DNA of 64,000 nucleotides, from positions 1,674,001 to 1,738,000 of the forward strand of contig JAWQUS010000023.1 of NCBI GenBank assembly GCA_036365455.1, given 5' to 3'. The stretch's first letter is position 1. Each line of letters begins with the position of its first letter. The position numbers were made by a program, and so were the translations under genes. The notes under the pieces were generated by a model. It made no database searches. It saw only the letters and a list, made by a program, of their open reading frames with translations, and was not told where the DNA came from. Positions 40,144-51,300 of the stretch are shown piece by piece. This DNA is from Macrosoma leucophasiata (taxonomy: Eukaryota > Arthropoda > Insecta > Lepidoptera > Hedylidae).

Positions 40144-41463
40144 TTATGTCAGCGTTTCTCCTTTTGTGACCTGAAAAATGTAATAAATGGTTATATCAAT
40201 AGAAGAGATAGTTTCTCTGGAAGAAATCTTTTTCCATTAACCAAACCCTTTTCATCTATCGTTGGTATTTAGTTCTTTTGCACATTTTTTCATTATCATT
40301 TTCTGGTTTGATGGTAATGTATGGCCCCATAATGACTATCACAGAGACATAACAACTTAGGTCTCCAGAGGTGGAAATGCATCTACATCTTGATCTCTGG
40401 GTTTTTTTTTTGTAGATATTTATAGGCTGCAGTCATTATTCAACATATTTCTAGTGTCATCATGGCTGTTTGCCACTTTCATGACATTATATAAGTGACC
40501 CGCCCTAGCTGCCCAATGATATTGCTGCTATAACAATCTAAACTGTTTCTTAAGGATCGAGGAGACATAATCTGCATAACAATTAGAATATAATTTGACG
40601 ACCCAGTTAATCCAGCTGTGTGAATTGACTGTTTGATTTGAAGGGTCGTGGGTTCGATCACCGCACCGGGACAAATATTTGTATGGCCTACAGATATTTG
40701 TTTCGGGTCAGGGTGTTTGTGTATGTGTTGTTTGTATATAACGGCACCCACGACACAGGTTTATACCTACTGTGGGGCTGTGAGTGTAAGCGTTAAAAAG
40801 AAAGAAAATCAATTGTCATATTTATCCTGCAAGCTGACATTTAATTAATCAAGATTCAATAAATTGTCAATGCTCTGAGCTAATCAATTACACAGAAAAT
40901 TAAATTTTAAAAGGTATAATAAACATTGTAATGATACATACGCAAGCCTCCAAATAGTCAATTTTGCGCTCCAGTGATGTCAGTTTCTCATTCAGTGTAG
41001 CTAGCCTGGATCTGCATGACATGTCTGTGAAAACAAGTATTGGGTAAATGTATGGCCCTGTAATAACTAGCACAGAGACATAACATCTAACGGTCTGGGT
41101 GGCAACACATCTGCATTTTGACCTCTGGTATTTCTGGGGGTGTCTAGAGGCTGCAGTCATTACTTAACATCAATATGAGCTGCATGCTTGCTTGCCATCA
41201 TTCTTACCTTTAAAAAATCTACAATATACATCCACACGCGACTTTTGATGTGTTCTATTCTGTTTCATTATCACGTTGAATTTTAACCTGTGGTTAACAA
41301 ATAGGGAGCTAAATGAATGCAATTTTCACCAAAATGACTCACCGAAGGAATTTAGGAAGTCTGTAATCTTTTTTATGCTGCCAGTAATCACTTCAATGTA
41401 TTCTCTGTTGGCCCAGTCCTGCTGGATCTGTTTTTGTATTGTTTCACGTGGCGGAGTCGACAT
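40144..41463 (-). CDS. BRK1: BRK1/HSPC300, SCAR/WAVE complex subunit
   Basis: The smallest subunit of the SCAR/WAVE regulatory complex, which relays Rac signals to the Arp2/3 complex to build branched actin in the cytoplasm. Minus-strand exons: 41343-41463, 40942-41024 and 40144-40170 (including stop), all with GT/AG borders and phases 1 and 0. The product is 76 residues; human BRK1 is 75. Diagnostic stretches are [12 protein letters not shown] and [11 protein letters not shown] (exon 1), [20 protein letters not shown] (exon 2) and the exact C-terminus VTKGETLT (exon 3). The rest is predicted to form the family's single long coiled-coil helix. A longer in-frame ATG at 41607 exists, but its added residues are not family-like, so the start at 41463 was chosen. 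Introns contain family A and SINE E sequence. Confidence 0.95.
40299..40492 (+). repeat. Family A copy, 5'-truncated
   Basis: Lies in intron 2 of BRK1, antisense to the gene; begins at the core (GATGGTAATGTATGGCCCCA). Confidence 0.75.
40597..40795 (+). mobile_element. SINE family E, best copy
   Basis: A tRNA-like head ACGACCCAGTTAATCCAGCTG with B box GGGTTCGATCACC, then GACAAATATTTGTATGGCCTACAG, AACGGCACCCACGACACAGG and TGTGGGGCTGTGAGTGTAAGCG. It lies in intron 2 of BRK1. Confidence 0.8.
41045..41205 (+). repeat. Family A copy, 5'-truncated
   Basis: In intron 1 of BRK1, only about 20 bases from exon 2. Confidence 0.75.
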
Positions 41464-42131
41464 TTTTGTATACTCTATAAGTTCTTTATTATAAAGTTTA
41501 CTGTACCACTTTGATAAAATACGTGTTTTTGCTAAAAGCAATAAAACAGTAAAGAAAAAGAAAATTGTTTGCAATTTGACAGTTCGTCGACTGTTGACAA
41601 ATGACAATTACAGACTATTAAAAGTTGATAATGTCCTCTTGACATTTACACAGATTATAGCATAAGTACCATAAAGAAATATACGGGTGCGTTCCAGTTA
41701 AACCCTCTCGAGTTTTGGCGGGAACCTTGAAAGAGGTGTGTGGTGCTCTTATTTTATTTCATTTTCTTGGTGTATTTTTGAGTTATATTAAATAAAGTTG
41801 GTGGCATTTTATTTGATAAAGGCTTATAACAGTGCCCGTGTATAGTGAAATTTTACTTGACACTGGCAATGGCGTAATAGCGAAGCTATTAAACAAAAAA
41901 AAAAAAAAAAGAGGCCTCTCGATCGTTCCACGTAGGGTCGTCGCGAGCGATCGTTCGATGTCATAGTCTTACTGGAGACATCTCATCATATTCCCGGAAC
42001 CATCCAATCATCGTCATCTTCCTTATGGATTCATTACCATAAGAAATGAAAAATATAAAATTAAATTACAGAAGATTGGCTGTAAAAGACTTGAATCCAT
42101 GGCCGTAAAACAAATTAAGTTTACAGTGTTG
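41464..42131. other. Upstream region of BRK1 up to the LTR element
   Basis: AT-rich and without recognisable repeats, apart from an A-run at 41885-41910. It should hold the BRK1 promoter. FOCAD starts on the other side and in the other direction, so the region from here to 48359 is a divergent promoter interval split by the retroelement. Confidence 0.4.
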
Positions 42132-42136
42132 GAGGT

Positions 42137-42254
42137 TGTTATGTATGTGTGTTTTATACATGTGTGCGTAGCTGCGTCTACGCGTCTAACGTATAATAAA
42201 GCAGTGCGATTCGAACCAGCGAGCCTTTCACTTCTCTCATCCACATATATAATA
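42137..42254 (+). repeat. 5' LTR
   Basis: Contains GTATAATAAAGCAGTGCG, a possible TATA/poly(A) segment. The downstream TGGCGACGATCTACCC next to the LTR is the likely primer-binding region; the matching tRNA was not identified. Confidence 0.93.
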
Positions 42255-42282
42255 TTGGCGACGATCTACCCGCGTTGTAAAA

Positions 42283-45165
42283 ATGTCGAGTGTTCAGTTC
42301 GGTGTTTTAAGCAGTTTTGACCACAATTTGCAAGATTGGAAGACATATAAATGTCGTATTTCGCAATATTTCATCGCGAATAGCATCGATGAGAAGAGCG
42401 ATCCAGTGGGCGTTAAGAGAAGGGCCATATTGCTGAGCGCACTCAGTGAAGGCACATTCAAATTAGCAACGGACTTAGCGTTACCTAAAGTGCTAGATGA
42501 AGTGCCTTATGAGGACATTCTGCAACTTTTAGATGACCATTTCACTCCGAAATATGTAGGATTTAGTGAACGACACAAGTATTACGCAGCATCGCAACAG
42601 GTTGGTGAAACTCATTCGCAATGGGCTGCGAGGTTACGAGGACTGACGCAGCATTGCGCTTTTTCGAACTTGGAAGAAGCGCTACGCGACAAGTTTATCA
42701 TGGGCATGCTGCCGGGACCCGAGAAGGAAAAACTTTACGTGCAAGAGTTGAACAGTCTCACTTTTGCAAAGGCAGTCGAGCTAGCGGAGATCCAGTGTTG
42801 TGCGCGCTCAGCGGCCGCAACCAGTGGACGGCGACTTAACCTTGACGCTCCGGGTATTGATAATAATCAGCTGTTTAAGTTACATAAACATGGGAAAAAT
42901 GCGAAGTCTGCGAAAGTGAAGTGTAGCGTGTGTGGTTATAGCAATCACAAATCGTCAGAATGTCGATTCGCGAATTACGAATGTAAAAAGTGTCACGTGA
43001 AAGGACACCTAAGTAAAATGTGCACAAAAGTGAAATATGTGGATGTGAATGTCGGTGACAAGAGTGACGATGGTGATGACGATGGTAAGTTTTATTACAT
43101 TCGTTCGTTTAGGGGAGAACCCATGGTAGAATCGATACTTATAAAAAACACTAAATTTAGATTTGAAATTGATAGTGGTTCAGCGGTGACGGTAATATCT
43201 GAACGTTACTATAAAAATCATTTTAATGATGTGCCGTTGTCAATCACACGAAAACAGCTTATGACGTATAACGGAAAAAGTATTAGCTGTTTAGGTACAA
43301 TCTGTATGCCAGTTTCATACTCAGGACAAACTCACGAGCTGGATTTTTACGTAGTCCGCGATGGTGGCCCACCGTTATTGGGCAGGGATTTTATATCTCG
43401 GTTCAAGTTGCAATTGATACCGGTTAATTTTTGTCATGAGACTACTTCAATTGTGAAAAATCTACAAGATCAGTTCCCGGCCTTATTTTCTGATAAACTA
43501 GGGTTATTCAACAAATATAAGGTGAAACTGACTTTGAAAGATGATGCAAAACCGGTTTTCTTTAAAGCGCGCACTATGGCGTTCGCTTTGCGTGACAAGG
43601 TAGGCAAAGAAATAGACAGATTAGTCGATCTAGGTATTCTTAAGCCTGTAGAATATTCTGAATATGCCTCCCCGATAGTTCCAGTACTAAAACGGAACGG
43701 ATCTATTAGATTGTGTGTTGATTACTCTGTAAGTCTAAATAAACAACTTATTATAGATCAATATCCACTTCCAACGATAAATGAATTATTTTCTAAAATA
43801 TACGGAGGTGAGAGTTTCACAAAATTAGATTTATCTATGGCATACAACCAATTTGTTTTAGATGAAAAGTCACAAAGCTTAACTTGTATAAATACGCATC
43901 GGGGATTATACCAGTATACTCGGCTGGTGTTTGGGTTGGCTAGTGCACCTGCGATATTTCAGCGCGCCATGGAATGTGTCCTCTCTGGACTGGATGGAGT
44001 TTCAGTTCTGTTGGATGACGTTTTGGTAACAGGAAGGAACATGTCCGAACATGTCGATAGGTTAAATGCCGTGCTGAAACGTTTGCAGGACGCTGGGTTA
44101 ACGTTACAGCGAGAGAAATGCGATTTTTTCAAAGATGAAGTTAGCTATCTCGGCTACATCATTTCAAAAGAAGGCCTTAAAAAATCGCCTGAGAAAATTA
44201 GAGCTATGGTCGAGGCACCAACACCTAATAATGTAAATCAGCTGCAATCTTTCCTGGGTCTCATTAATTACTATCGAAATTTCGTACCTAAAGCTGCCAC
44301 TGTTCTTAGCCCGCTATATGATTTGTTAAAAAAAGGTTGTAAGTGGGGTTGGAATTCAATACATCAAAATTCATTTAACACGGTAAAAAAGTTATTGACG
44401 TCAGAGCAAGTGTTAACACATTTCAATCCCAATGCGAAGTTAATATTAACAGTAGACGCATCTCCAAGTGGACTGGGTGCAATCTTGTCCCAAATAGAGG
44501 CAGACGGTATCGAGAGACCTATTTGTTTCGGGTCCCGAACTTTAAATACCGCGGAAAAACGGTACGCGCAAATTCAAAAGGAGGCCACCGCTATTGTTTA
44601 TGGAGTTAGGCGATTTCATCAATATTTGTATGGCAGATCGATTCCGTTCGTGTTACGTACGGATCATAAACCGTTAATATCAATTTTCGGACCACATAAA
44701 GGCATACCTGAAGTATCTGCCAATAGATTGCAACGCTATGCACTATTCCTTAGTGCGTATAATTACACAATTGAATATAATCGCAGTTCGGATAATAGTG
44801 CAGATTATTTGTCTCGCGCGAGTCTGCCGGCACCCGTGCCGCTCGCCGCGACCGGTCACGCTCAGGACACGTGCACCGAACAATACGGAGTGAGCGAGAT
44901 AGACAGTGACCGGGCGGCCTATGTTTGTTTCGTTACGGACGGAGGTATGCCCGTCACTTTAAAAGAATTACGTGCTGAAACAGACAAGGATGTAGTTTTA
45001 GGGCTGGTTATCAGATACATACTACGGGGATGGCCGAGAAAAGTTGACGATGTGAGATTAAAACCTTTCTTCCATTGCAAGTCACAGTTATCTTTCGAAA
45101 ATGGTTGTGTTATGCGAGGACATATAAGATTGTTATTCCAAACAACTTACAGAATTTTTTTTTAA
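42283..45165 (+). CDS. Gag-Pol polyprotein of the LTR element, 960-residue first part
   Basis: One frame covers Gag, protease, reverse transcriptase and RNase H. Two CX2CX4HX4C zinc knuckles lie at residues about 213-250 (CSVCGYSNHKSSEC, CKKCHVKGHLSKMC). The protease has DSGSAV and the later LLGRD. The RT has LLDDVLV as the YxDD-type site and the usual upstream fingers region. RNase H shows VDASPSGLGA, an E in the AEKRYAQIQKEA segment, and RTDHKP. It ends in an early stop at the start of the integrase. The start follows the LTR by 28 bases. Gag and pol are fused without a frameshift between them. Confidence 0.92.
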   Translation: MSSVQFGVLSSFDHNLQDWKTYKCRISQYFIANSIDEKSDPVGVKRRAILLSALSEGTFKLATDLALPKVLDEVPYEDILQLLDDHFTPKYVGFSERHKYYAASQQVGETHSQWAARLRGLTQHCAFSNLEEALRDKFIMGMLPGPEKEKLYVQELNSLTFAKAVELAEIQCCARSAAATSGRRLNLDAPGIDNNQLFKLHKHGKNAKSAKVKCSVCGYSNHKSSECRFANYECKKCHVKGHLSKMCTKVKYVDVNVGDKSDDGDDDGKFYYIRSFRGEPMVESILIKNTKFRFEIDSGSAVTVISERYYKNHFNDVPLSITRKQLMTYNGKSISCLGTICMPVSYSGQTHELDFYVVRDGGPPLLGRDFISRFKLQLIPVNFCHETTSIVKNLQDQFPALFSDKLGLFNKYKVKLTLKDDAKPVFFKARTMAFALRDKVGKEIDRLVDLGILKPVEYSEYASPIVPVLKRNGSIRLCVDYSVSLNKQLIIDQYPLPTINELFSKIYGGESFTKLDLSMAYNQFVLDEKSQSLTCINTHRGLYQYTRLVFGLASAPAIFQRAMECVLSGLDGVSVLLDDVLVTGRNMSEHVDRLNAVLKRLQDAGLTLQREKCDFFKDEVSYLGYIISKEGLKKSPEKIRAMVEAPTPNNVNQLQSFLGLINYYRNFVPKAATVLSPLYDLLKKGCKWGWNSIHQNSFNTVKKLLTSEQVLTHFNPNAKLILTVDASPSGLGAILSQIEADGIERPICFGSRTLNTAEKRYAQIQKEATAIVYGVRRFHQYLYGRSIPFVLRTDHKPLISIFGPHKGIPEVSANRLQRYALFLSAYNYTIEYNRSSDNSADYLSRASLPAPVPLAATGHAQDTCTEQYGVSEIDSDRAAYVCFVTDGGMPVTLKELRAETDKDVVLGLVIRYILRGWPRKVDDVRLKPFFHCKSQLSFENGCVMRGHIRLLFQTTYRIFF

Positions 45166-46523
45166 AGGAATTACATTCATCGCATTTAGGTATAGTCAAA
45201 ACAAAAGCCGAGGCTAGGTCAAGATTTTGGTTTCCTGGCATAGATAATGCATTGGAAAATTTAATAAATTCTTGCGAAATTTGTATTCAGTTACGCCCCT
45301 CACCTCCGCGCGTCCCGCCTTCGCCTTGGAAATACCCATCTCGTCCTTTTCATAGGATCCACATCGATTTTCTTGGACCTATTAGAAACTGTAATTATTT
45401 AGTAATAGTAGATGCACATACAAAGTGGGTGGAGGTGTATCATATGAATACTACCACTTCTAGGGCTGTGATTGAAAAATTGTGTGATTTTATATCAAGG
45501 TTTGGACTACCAGAAACTTTAGCGAGTGATAATGGCACAGCATTTTGTTCTTATGAATTTGAAGAGTTTTGCAAATTAAACGGAATCAGTCATATTACGT
45601 CACCGGTCTATCACCCAGCTAGTAATGGGCAAGCTGAAAGTTTTGTTAAGGTAGTGAAAAAAGGTATTAAGTCGTCTCTTTTGTCTAATTGTAACGTAAA
45701 AGATAATCGAATTAAATTATTAAGATATTTGATGGATTATCGCAATTCGGTTCACACTACCACGGGGGTCTCACCTGCTCAAATGGTTTTTGGTCGTAGT
45801 TTAAGGTCACGTTTGGATTTGATTACGCGTCGAACATCGTCACTCTCATCATCCGACATTTCTCAAACCGTAAAATCTTATAAACAGTGTACGCCAAATA
45901 AACCAAAAAACGTAGTAAAAACGAGACATTTTAATCTAAATGATATTGTTTTGTATAAACAATTTTTCAATAAGTCCAGGTTCAAATGGAAAAAAGGAAT
46001 TGTTGTCAAAAGATTAGGTAAAGTTGTTTACTTAATAAGAGACGATGTTATGAGATCCGAATTTATTAAAAGACATGGAAATCAATTAATGTTGTACAAA
46101 GGGACGTGTAACAATAGCAATGACACAGATGTCACGAGTTCGCTCACTACACTCCGGCCAGAGATAGTGCATTCGCCGTCGCCGCCGTCACGGCCGCCAA
46201 CGCCGCCGTCACCGATGTCGCCGGCGACACCGCGGCCGCAGGCGCCGCAGCCGCCATCGCCGCTGCCGTCACCCTCAATGCAGCCTGCACCTGCATCACC
46301 GCCGTCGCTGTCTTCTTCGCCGCATACGTTTTCACCCACCTTGCGGACTCGACCTTTAATACGTTCTCCACATTCCTCATTTTGTGAATACCGAAACGAT
46401 GTTAAAGGGAGGAGAGAGGAGATCTACGAGCCGAACGTGTCAAACGAGAGCATTGAAATCACTGCGGCTTCGAAGTCCGATGATGAATTTCATGAAGCTG
46501 AAAATGATGGCTATGATGGGTAA
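45115..46523 (+). CDS. Integrase part of the LTR element, in a shifted frame
   Basis: The continuation of pol, read in another frame; the switch lies between about 45115 and 45165, where a small indel separates it from the first frame. It contains the HHCC zinc region (ELHSSHLG...SCEIC), then the DDE core: Asp in HIDFLGP, Asp in ASDNGTAF, Glu in YHPASNGQAESF. The last ~150 residues are low-complexity Pro/Ser (46160-46360, CCG-rich), ending with an acidic tail. An ATG at 45075 opens the same frame but is probably not a real start. Confidence 0.88.
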
Positions 46524-46634
46524 AATACGACTCGTGTTACGCAACCGTCCCTTTTCTTGCGACTTAGAGCTGAATTTATAATGCTTCTATGTTCTTCTTA
46601 TTTATTATTCCTATCTCTGATTAGAGGGAGGAGA

Positions 46635-46752
46635 TGTTATGTATGTGTGTTTTATACATGTGTGCGTAGCTGCGTCTACGCGTCTAACGTATAATAAAGC
46701 AGTGCGATTCGAACCAGCGAGCCTTTCACTTCTCTCATCCACATATATAATA
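46635..46752 (+). repeat. 3' LTR
   Basis: Base-for-base identical to the 5' LTR by eye over 118 bp. Confidence 0.93.
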
Positions 46753-46757
46753 GAGGT

Positions 46758-47536
46758 GACGTCAGTCAGTGTACTGCGATATTGTGAAGCCGTTCCGTGT
46801 TATATAACAGCACTCACAGCACTGTTTATAATGATTTACTATTCTCTCACGGATCAGGAGGCCAATATTGGCGGAGATACAATTCAAATCAATTGACAAC
46901 ATTTCATATTTTTTACCTACATGTTTTATTACACTATTCAAAAGTTAATCCAAAACTAGGGCACCCGTGTTTAACTATTTTTTGAAATTATGTACTTTTC
47001 ATTCATAATTTCTACTTTGAAAGTTAGTGTATTCTAAAAAGACGTATGCGCCATATGACGTCTCACATACGGTGGAATGGCGATAGAACCATGGGCTTGT
47101 GCCGTGACCCTAAAAAAAATTGTAGATGACACTGTCTTGTCGTTGTCAACTTGTCAAACTTGAAGTAGGGCTGTTGATCTTTAAATTAAAAAAATATTAG
47201 TACCAGTGTTCGATATATCGAAAAAATTATCGATATATCAATATAATTTTAAAAAACTTATTTAACCCTGCGTGTCGTCGATTAATCTCTTTCTTGATCC
47301 AACTACAAAATTATAAAAAGACGATCGAGCAAAAAAAACAGCGTATCTACTCAAAATATTACAAAAACTATACTGAAAATGTATAAATTTACATTTTAAT
47401 TAGTTTTTAATATCGACATATGGAAAAAAATATCAATATTATATCAATAGCCTGAGGGCTAAGTCATTGTTTAAAACTTTAAAACTATTTTTTTTTAAAT
47501 AGATAAGTTGGTAGCAGCTTCTTATATACTTCGTAG
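46758..47536. other. Intergenic stretch right of the LTR element
   Basis: The first ~140 bp continues the pre-insertion sequence; the rest is AT-rich with an ATCGATATATC palindromic stretch near 47208-47245. No gene was seen. Confidence 0.35.
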
Positions 47537-47933
47537 TAGGGATGGCGATTCCATTTCCGAATTCAAAGTGTCCAAAATCCATCCACGATTAAATCGACAT
47601 TGAAAAAATCGATCTATTTTTGATTTGGGCTATGTAATACCAAATTTCAAGGGAAACAGACGGCTCCACAGTGTTCAATGCTGGTATAATGCTTCCTATA
47701 CTCACGTTTAAACGTTAAATTTTATGTTCTGTATGTTTTCTATGTCCCTATATGAATTAACCAAAAAGTTCGATCTTCGATTTTCCAGGGTATAGTATCG
47801 ATTCACTAGATCAATCCAGTACTGTGGGTCGATTTAAATAAATTATTATAATTATTTAAATAAGAATCGATTTTTTGGTCCTAAACATCGCTTTTCCGAT
47901 TAATCGATCTCAGGTCTTGGATCACCAACCCTA
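47537..47933. mobile_element. hAT-like MITE upstream of FOCAD
   Basis: TAGGGATGGCGATTCC and GGATCACCAACCCTA are inverted ends. CTTCGTAG and CTTCCTAG flank it (7 of 8 equal), consistent with a hAT 8-bp duplication. The inside is rich in ATCGAT motifs. Confidence 0.65.
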
Positions 47934-48359
47934 CTTCCTAGTTGTATACTTTGACATAGACGTATCCGGACCAATTTGACACATCTTATCACAGAGTATG
48001 TAACAATTATGTTTTCATCTAAAGATAGGCAATGGTAACTACTGGTACTAATGAAATACAAAAAAAATATAATTGAACTCAGAAAAGAAAAATAAAGAAA
48101 CGGTATTTTTCTTTTCGGGTCGTGTCAATTTTGAAATCTTGTCAATTGTCATATTTTTATCGTGATTTGACAGGTTAAATTACTTACTGTCGCAGAGGCC
48201 GCAGTGCGTAATGGAACACAGTCGAATTTCCATTTGTCAAATTTTGATAGATTTTGTCAATTTTGACATTTCACCACATGTACAAGAGTCAGCTGTTTCT
48301 GTTTGATTGTTTGCTGAATCCAAATATAATATCTCGTATATTAACCAACTAAACATAAA

Positions 48360-51300
48360 ATGGATGAAATAGAATATAAATTGAAAACAAACAACAGCGT
48401 GCTCGTAGTGAACGCGATAGATAAATTGTTGTCTACGATCAAAAATAAGTATAAGCCGGGCGAGCGGCAACGATTTGTGCTGGAGAATGAAGAGTTAAAG
48501 TTGTTGCGAGAGAAATGTTCGTCAACAGAGACGATCGTCAGCCTGACTGCGTGCCAGGGCTTGCTGGCGCTGGTGGAGCTCGGCGTGTTGGAGATCGCCC
48601 ATACCATGTCCACTATTGTGACTTTACTGCCCAGTGCACAGTGAGTATAATTTCGTTTGATTTTCGTCTCGTGAAATAGGTAAACGTAACGAAAGTAACG
48701 TGGTTTTTTATGTCATGAAGTGGCAAACAAGCATGCAGTTCACATTGATGTTAAGTGATGACTGCAGCCTATAGGCCTACACGAATACCAAGTTCAAAAT
48801 GCAGATGCGTTACCATTCCCAAGTCCTAAGGCTCCTGTGCCGGACATTACAGGGCTGTACATACATAGCATAGGCCTTGAGTTCATTTATTTTTTGTCTC
48901 TTTCAATGTTAGGTAAGTAGTAGTGCACTAGTAAAATTTAGTTTTATCCATACAAGAATTAAACAATATTTTTTTTTTATCTAAATTCTTTTTTTAATTT
49001 TAAATTTTTTATCTAAAATTTCTAACAATAAGTCAATTTGTTTGTGTCCGCCCAGATTCTAAATAAAATTTTTATGTGTTTATGTTTACCACAGCAACTA
49101 TACAGCAATAATATCCACAATGGCTGGTCTTCTGATCTTGGATCTACGATCTCGGCTTGTCCCGGGCCAGCCGTATAAGTGTCAGTTCTCCCTCCGGTCC
49201 CCACAGCATCCGTTTATCACGGTGCTGGAGAAGAATAAAGATGCAGAAGATGATGTTCTGGCACAGATGCATGCGTTGTGCACACATCCAGATTATACGT
49301 AAGTATTTTGGTATTTCAAAGCTCACATTAATACCTAATTCATAGGGATGTTAAATAGTTTTTTTTTTACTGTGGTTCAAAAAGTATAGAAAAATACATA
49401 TATATTGTCTTTGACACTTCTACTCAATAACTTTTATTATATAAAATTATAATAAATTAAGTTTTTAAGATATGACGCTTCGAAACATTGGGAGTTGTGA
49501 AACTGCTTATATAAAATGATTAAATATTATGATGTTACAGATGGTAAAAACACTGGTGAATTGTATAATGAAATCAAAACCTTTTAAAATATTGTCAATA
49601 TGTATTTTTTTATGTTACGGATGTAGCAAACAAGCATGCAGTTCACATTGATGTTAAGTGATGACTGCAGCCTATATACACTTACACAAAGACTGAGGCA
49701 AAATGCAGATGTGTTACCACTTTAATTTTGCAACTTTACCATTTCAGAATATCTTCAAACAGCTTGGAGCTCTTGCGGCCAGTGTTCCTATGGCTGACAT
49801 ATAACCCCCAACGCAGCAGTCGTAGCATCAGGCCGTGGCAGCTGTTGCTCAGTCTACCGCAGAGTTCTGCACAGTCGTCTCTTTTACTCAACTGTATTAG
49901 TTGTCAACAGGTATAGCAACAAACAAAAGCAATGTTAAGGCAACTAGGAAAAATTTTTTATATGGCACAAAGACTCTTATACACATATTTTAAGAAGAAA
50001 TTTTAAATATGTATTCCACTCATATTATACAACATGTAACGGGAATAATGCACACTCTCTAACACCCCGATTAGAAAATAGAGTTATAATCGTAATACAT
50101 GAACTGATATTACATGTTTATGTAGTTAATATTTTTTATTAATGAAATAATGTTGTCCTCAATTTGTACGAACAGTATGCACACCTTATGCATACTTACC
50201 CTACCTCTACCTACGTACGCACATAAAACCCGAACCTACTCACACACGCACACTGTTGCAATGTGATGTAGTGTAACCTGTATACCCATATTTAACCATC
50301 GCTAGTAATAGATTAATTTCCACTATTTTATTTTTTTAATTATCTTCTTAATATATATAAATCTCGTGTCACAATGTTTGTCCTCAATGGACTCCTAAAC
50401 CACTTAACCGATTATAATAAAATTCGCACACCATGTGCAGTTCGATCCAACTTGAGAGATAGGATAGCTTACATTACGCTATGACTAATAGGAGCAGAGC
50501 AGTGCGGGCGAAGCCGGGGCGGGCCGCTAGTTTATAATAAAAAGCATGTCTCAACGAGTTCTAATAAAATGGTTGAAACTAGCATTTTCTTTTCGATAGA
50601 CGTTAGTCTAATTTTCGTTTATATTGACTGTTCACCAAATGGGTGACCATAATTTCCTTAATTGTAAATAATTCTGGGACAAAATATTACCTATATCAAA
50701 AATGTCTGAAATCGATTCGGTTATCGATTCTGAACAAACTAGTTTCGGGTTGTACATTTAATCCTGCTATACGTTGTATAAACGCAGGATATATAAATCA
50801 ATGGTGTAATGGATGGACTAGTAATAATTATCACAGAGATATATAACTAAAGTCGCAGGGGTGGCGACGCATCTGCATTTTGGCCTCTAATTGTTGTGTA
50901 CAATAAAAAATTTACTATCAAATACAAAAAATACTTTATATTTTCTACTTTCTCCGTTCTGTTCTGTTTGTTTTTGACTTTTCAAAAGAGATTGCTTGTC
51001 ACCCTAAATGAATAAATGAATTCCTGATGCTCAGATTAGCATGTTCAATAAAGAAATTCTTTTTTTTTTTTTTTTTTTTTTTTATGTAATAAGTGTGGCA
51101 AACAAGCATGCAGTTCACATTGATGTTAAGTGATGACTGCAGCCTATAGACACCCACACAATGACCAGAGGTCAAAATGCAGATGCGCTGCCACTCCTGA
51201 GGCATTAGGTGTTATGCCTCTGTGCCAGAAATTACAGAGCCGTACAGTACATAATTCTTCTAAAACTGTGATAATTCGACTGTCATTATTGCTTATAGCC

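Larger units (their letters stand above)
42137..46752 (+). mobile_element. Ty3/gypsy LTR retrotransposon, Mag-like, young
   Basis: Two identical 118-bp LTRs (42137-42254 and 46635-46752), starting TGTTATGTATGTGTG, enclose a gag-pol region. GAGGT at 42132-42136 and 46753-46757 is the 5-bp target duplication. A purine tract AGAGGGAGGAGA sits directly before the 3' LTR. The length (4,616 bp), very short LTRs, two CCHC knuckles and lack of an envelope-like third frame fit the Mag lineage known from silkworm; the lineage call is an inference. It would be intact but for one pol frameshift. Confidence 0.95.

Noticed and set aside
41464..41607. N-terminal extension of BRK1 from an upstream in-frame ATG
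   Set aside because: The added residues are unlike the family and the family length of about 75 residues is met from 41463.
45075..45114. Separate start codon for an independent integrase gene
   Set aside because: The residues before about 45115 in this frame do not resemble integrase, whereas the other frame does, so a frame change in one pol is the simpler reading.
46082..46380. Minus-strand Gly/Ala-rich open frames
   Set aside because: They are the complement of the CCG-rich Pro/Ser-coding end of the integrase frame.
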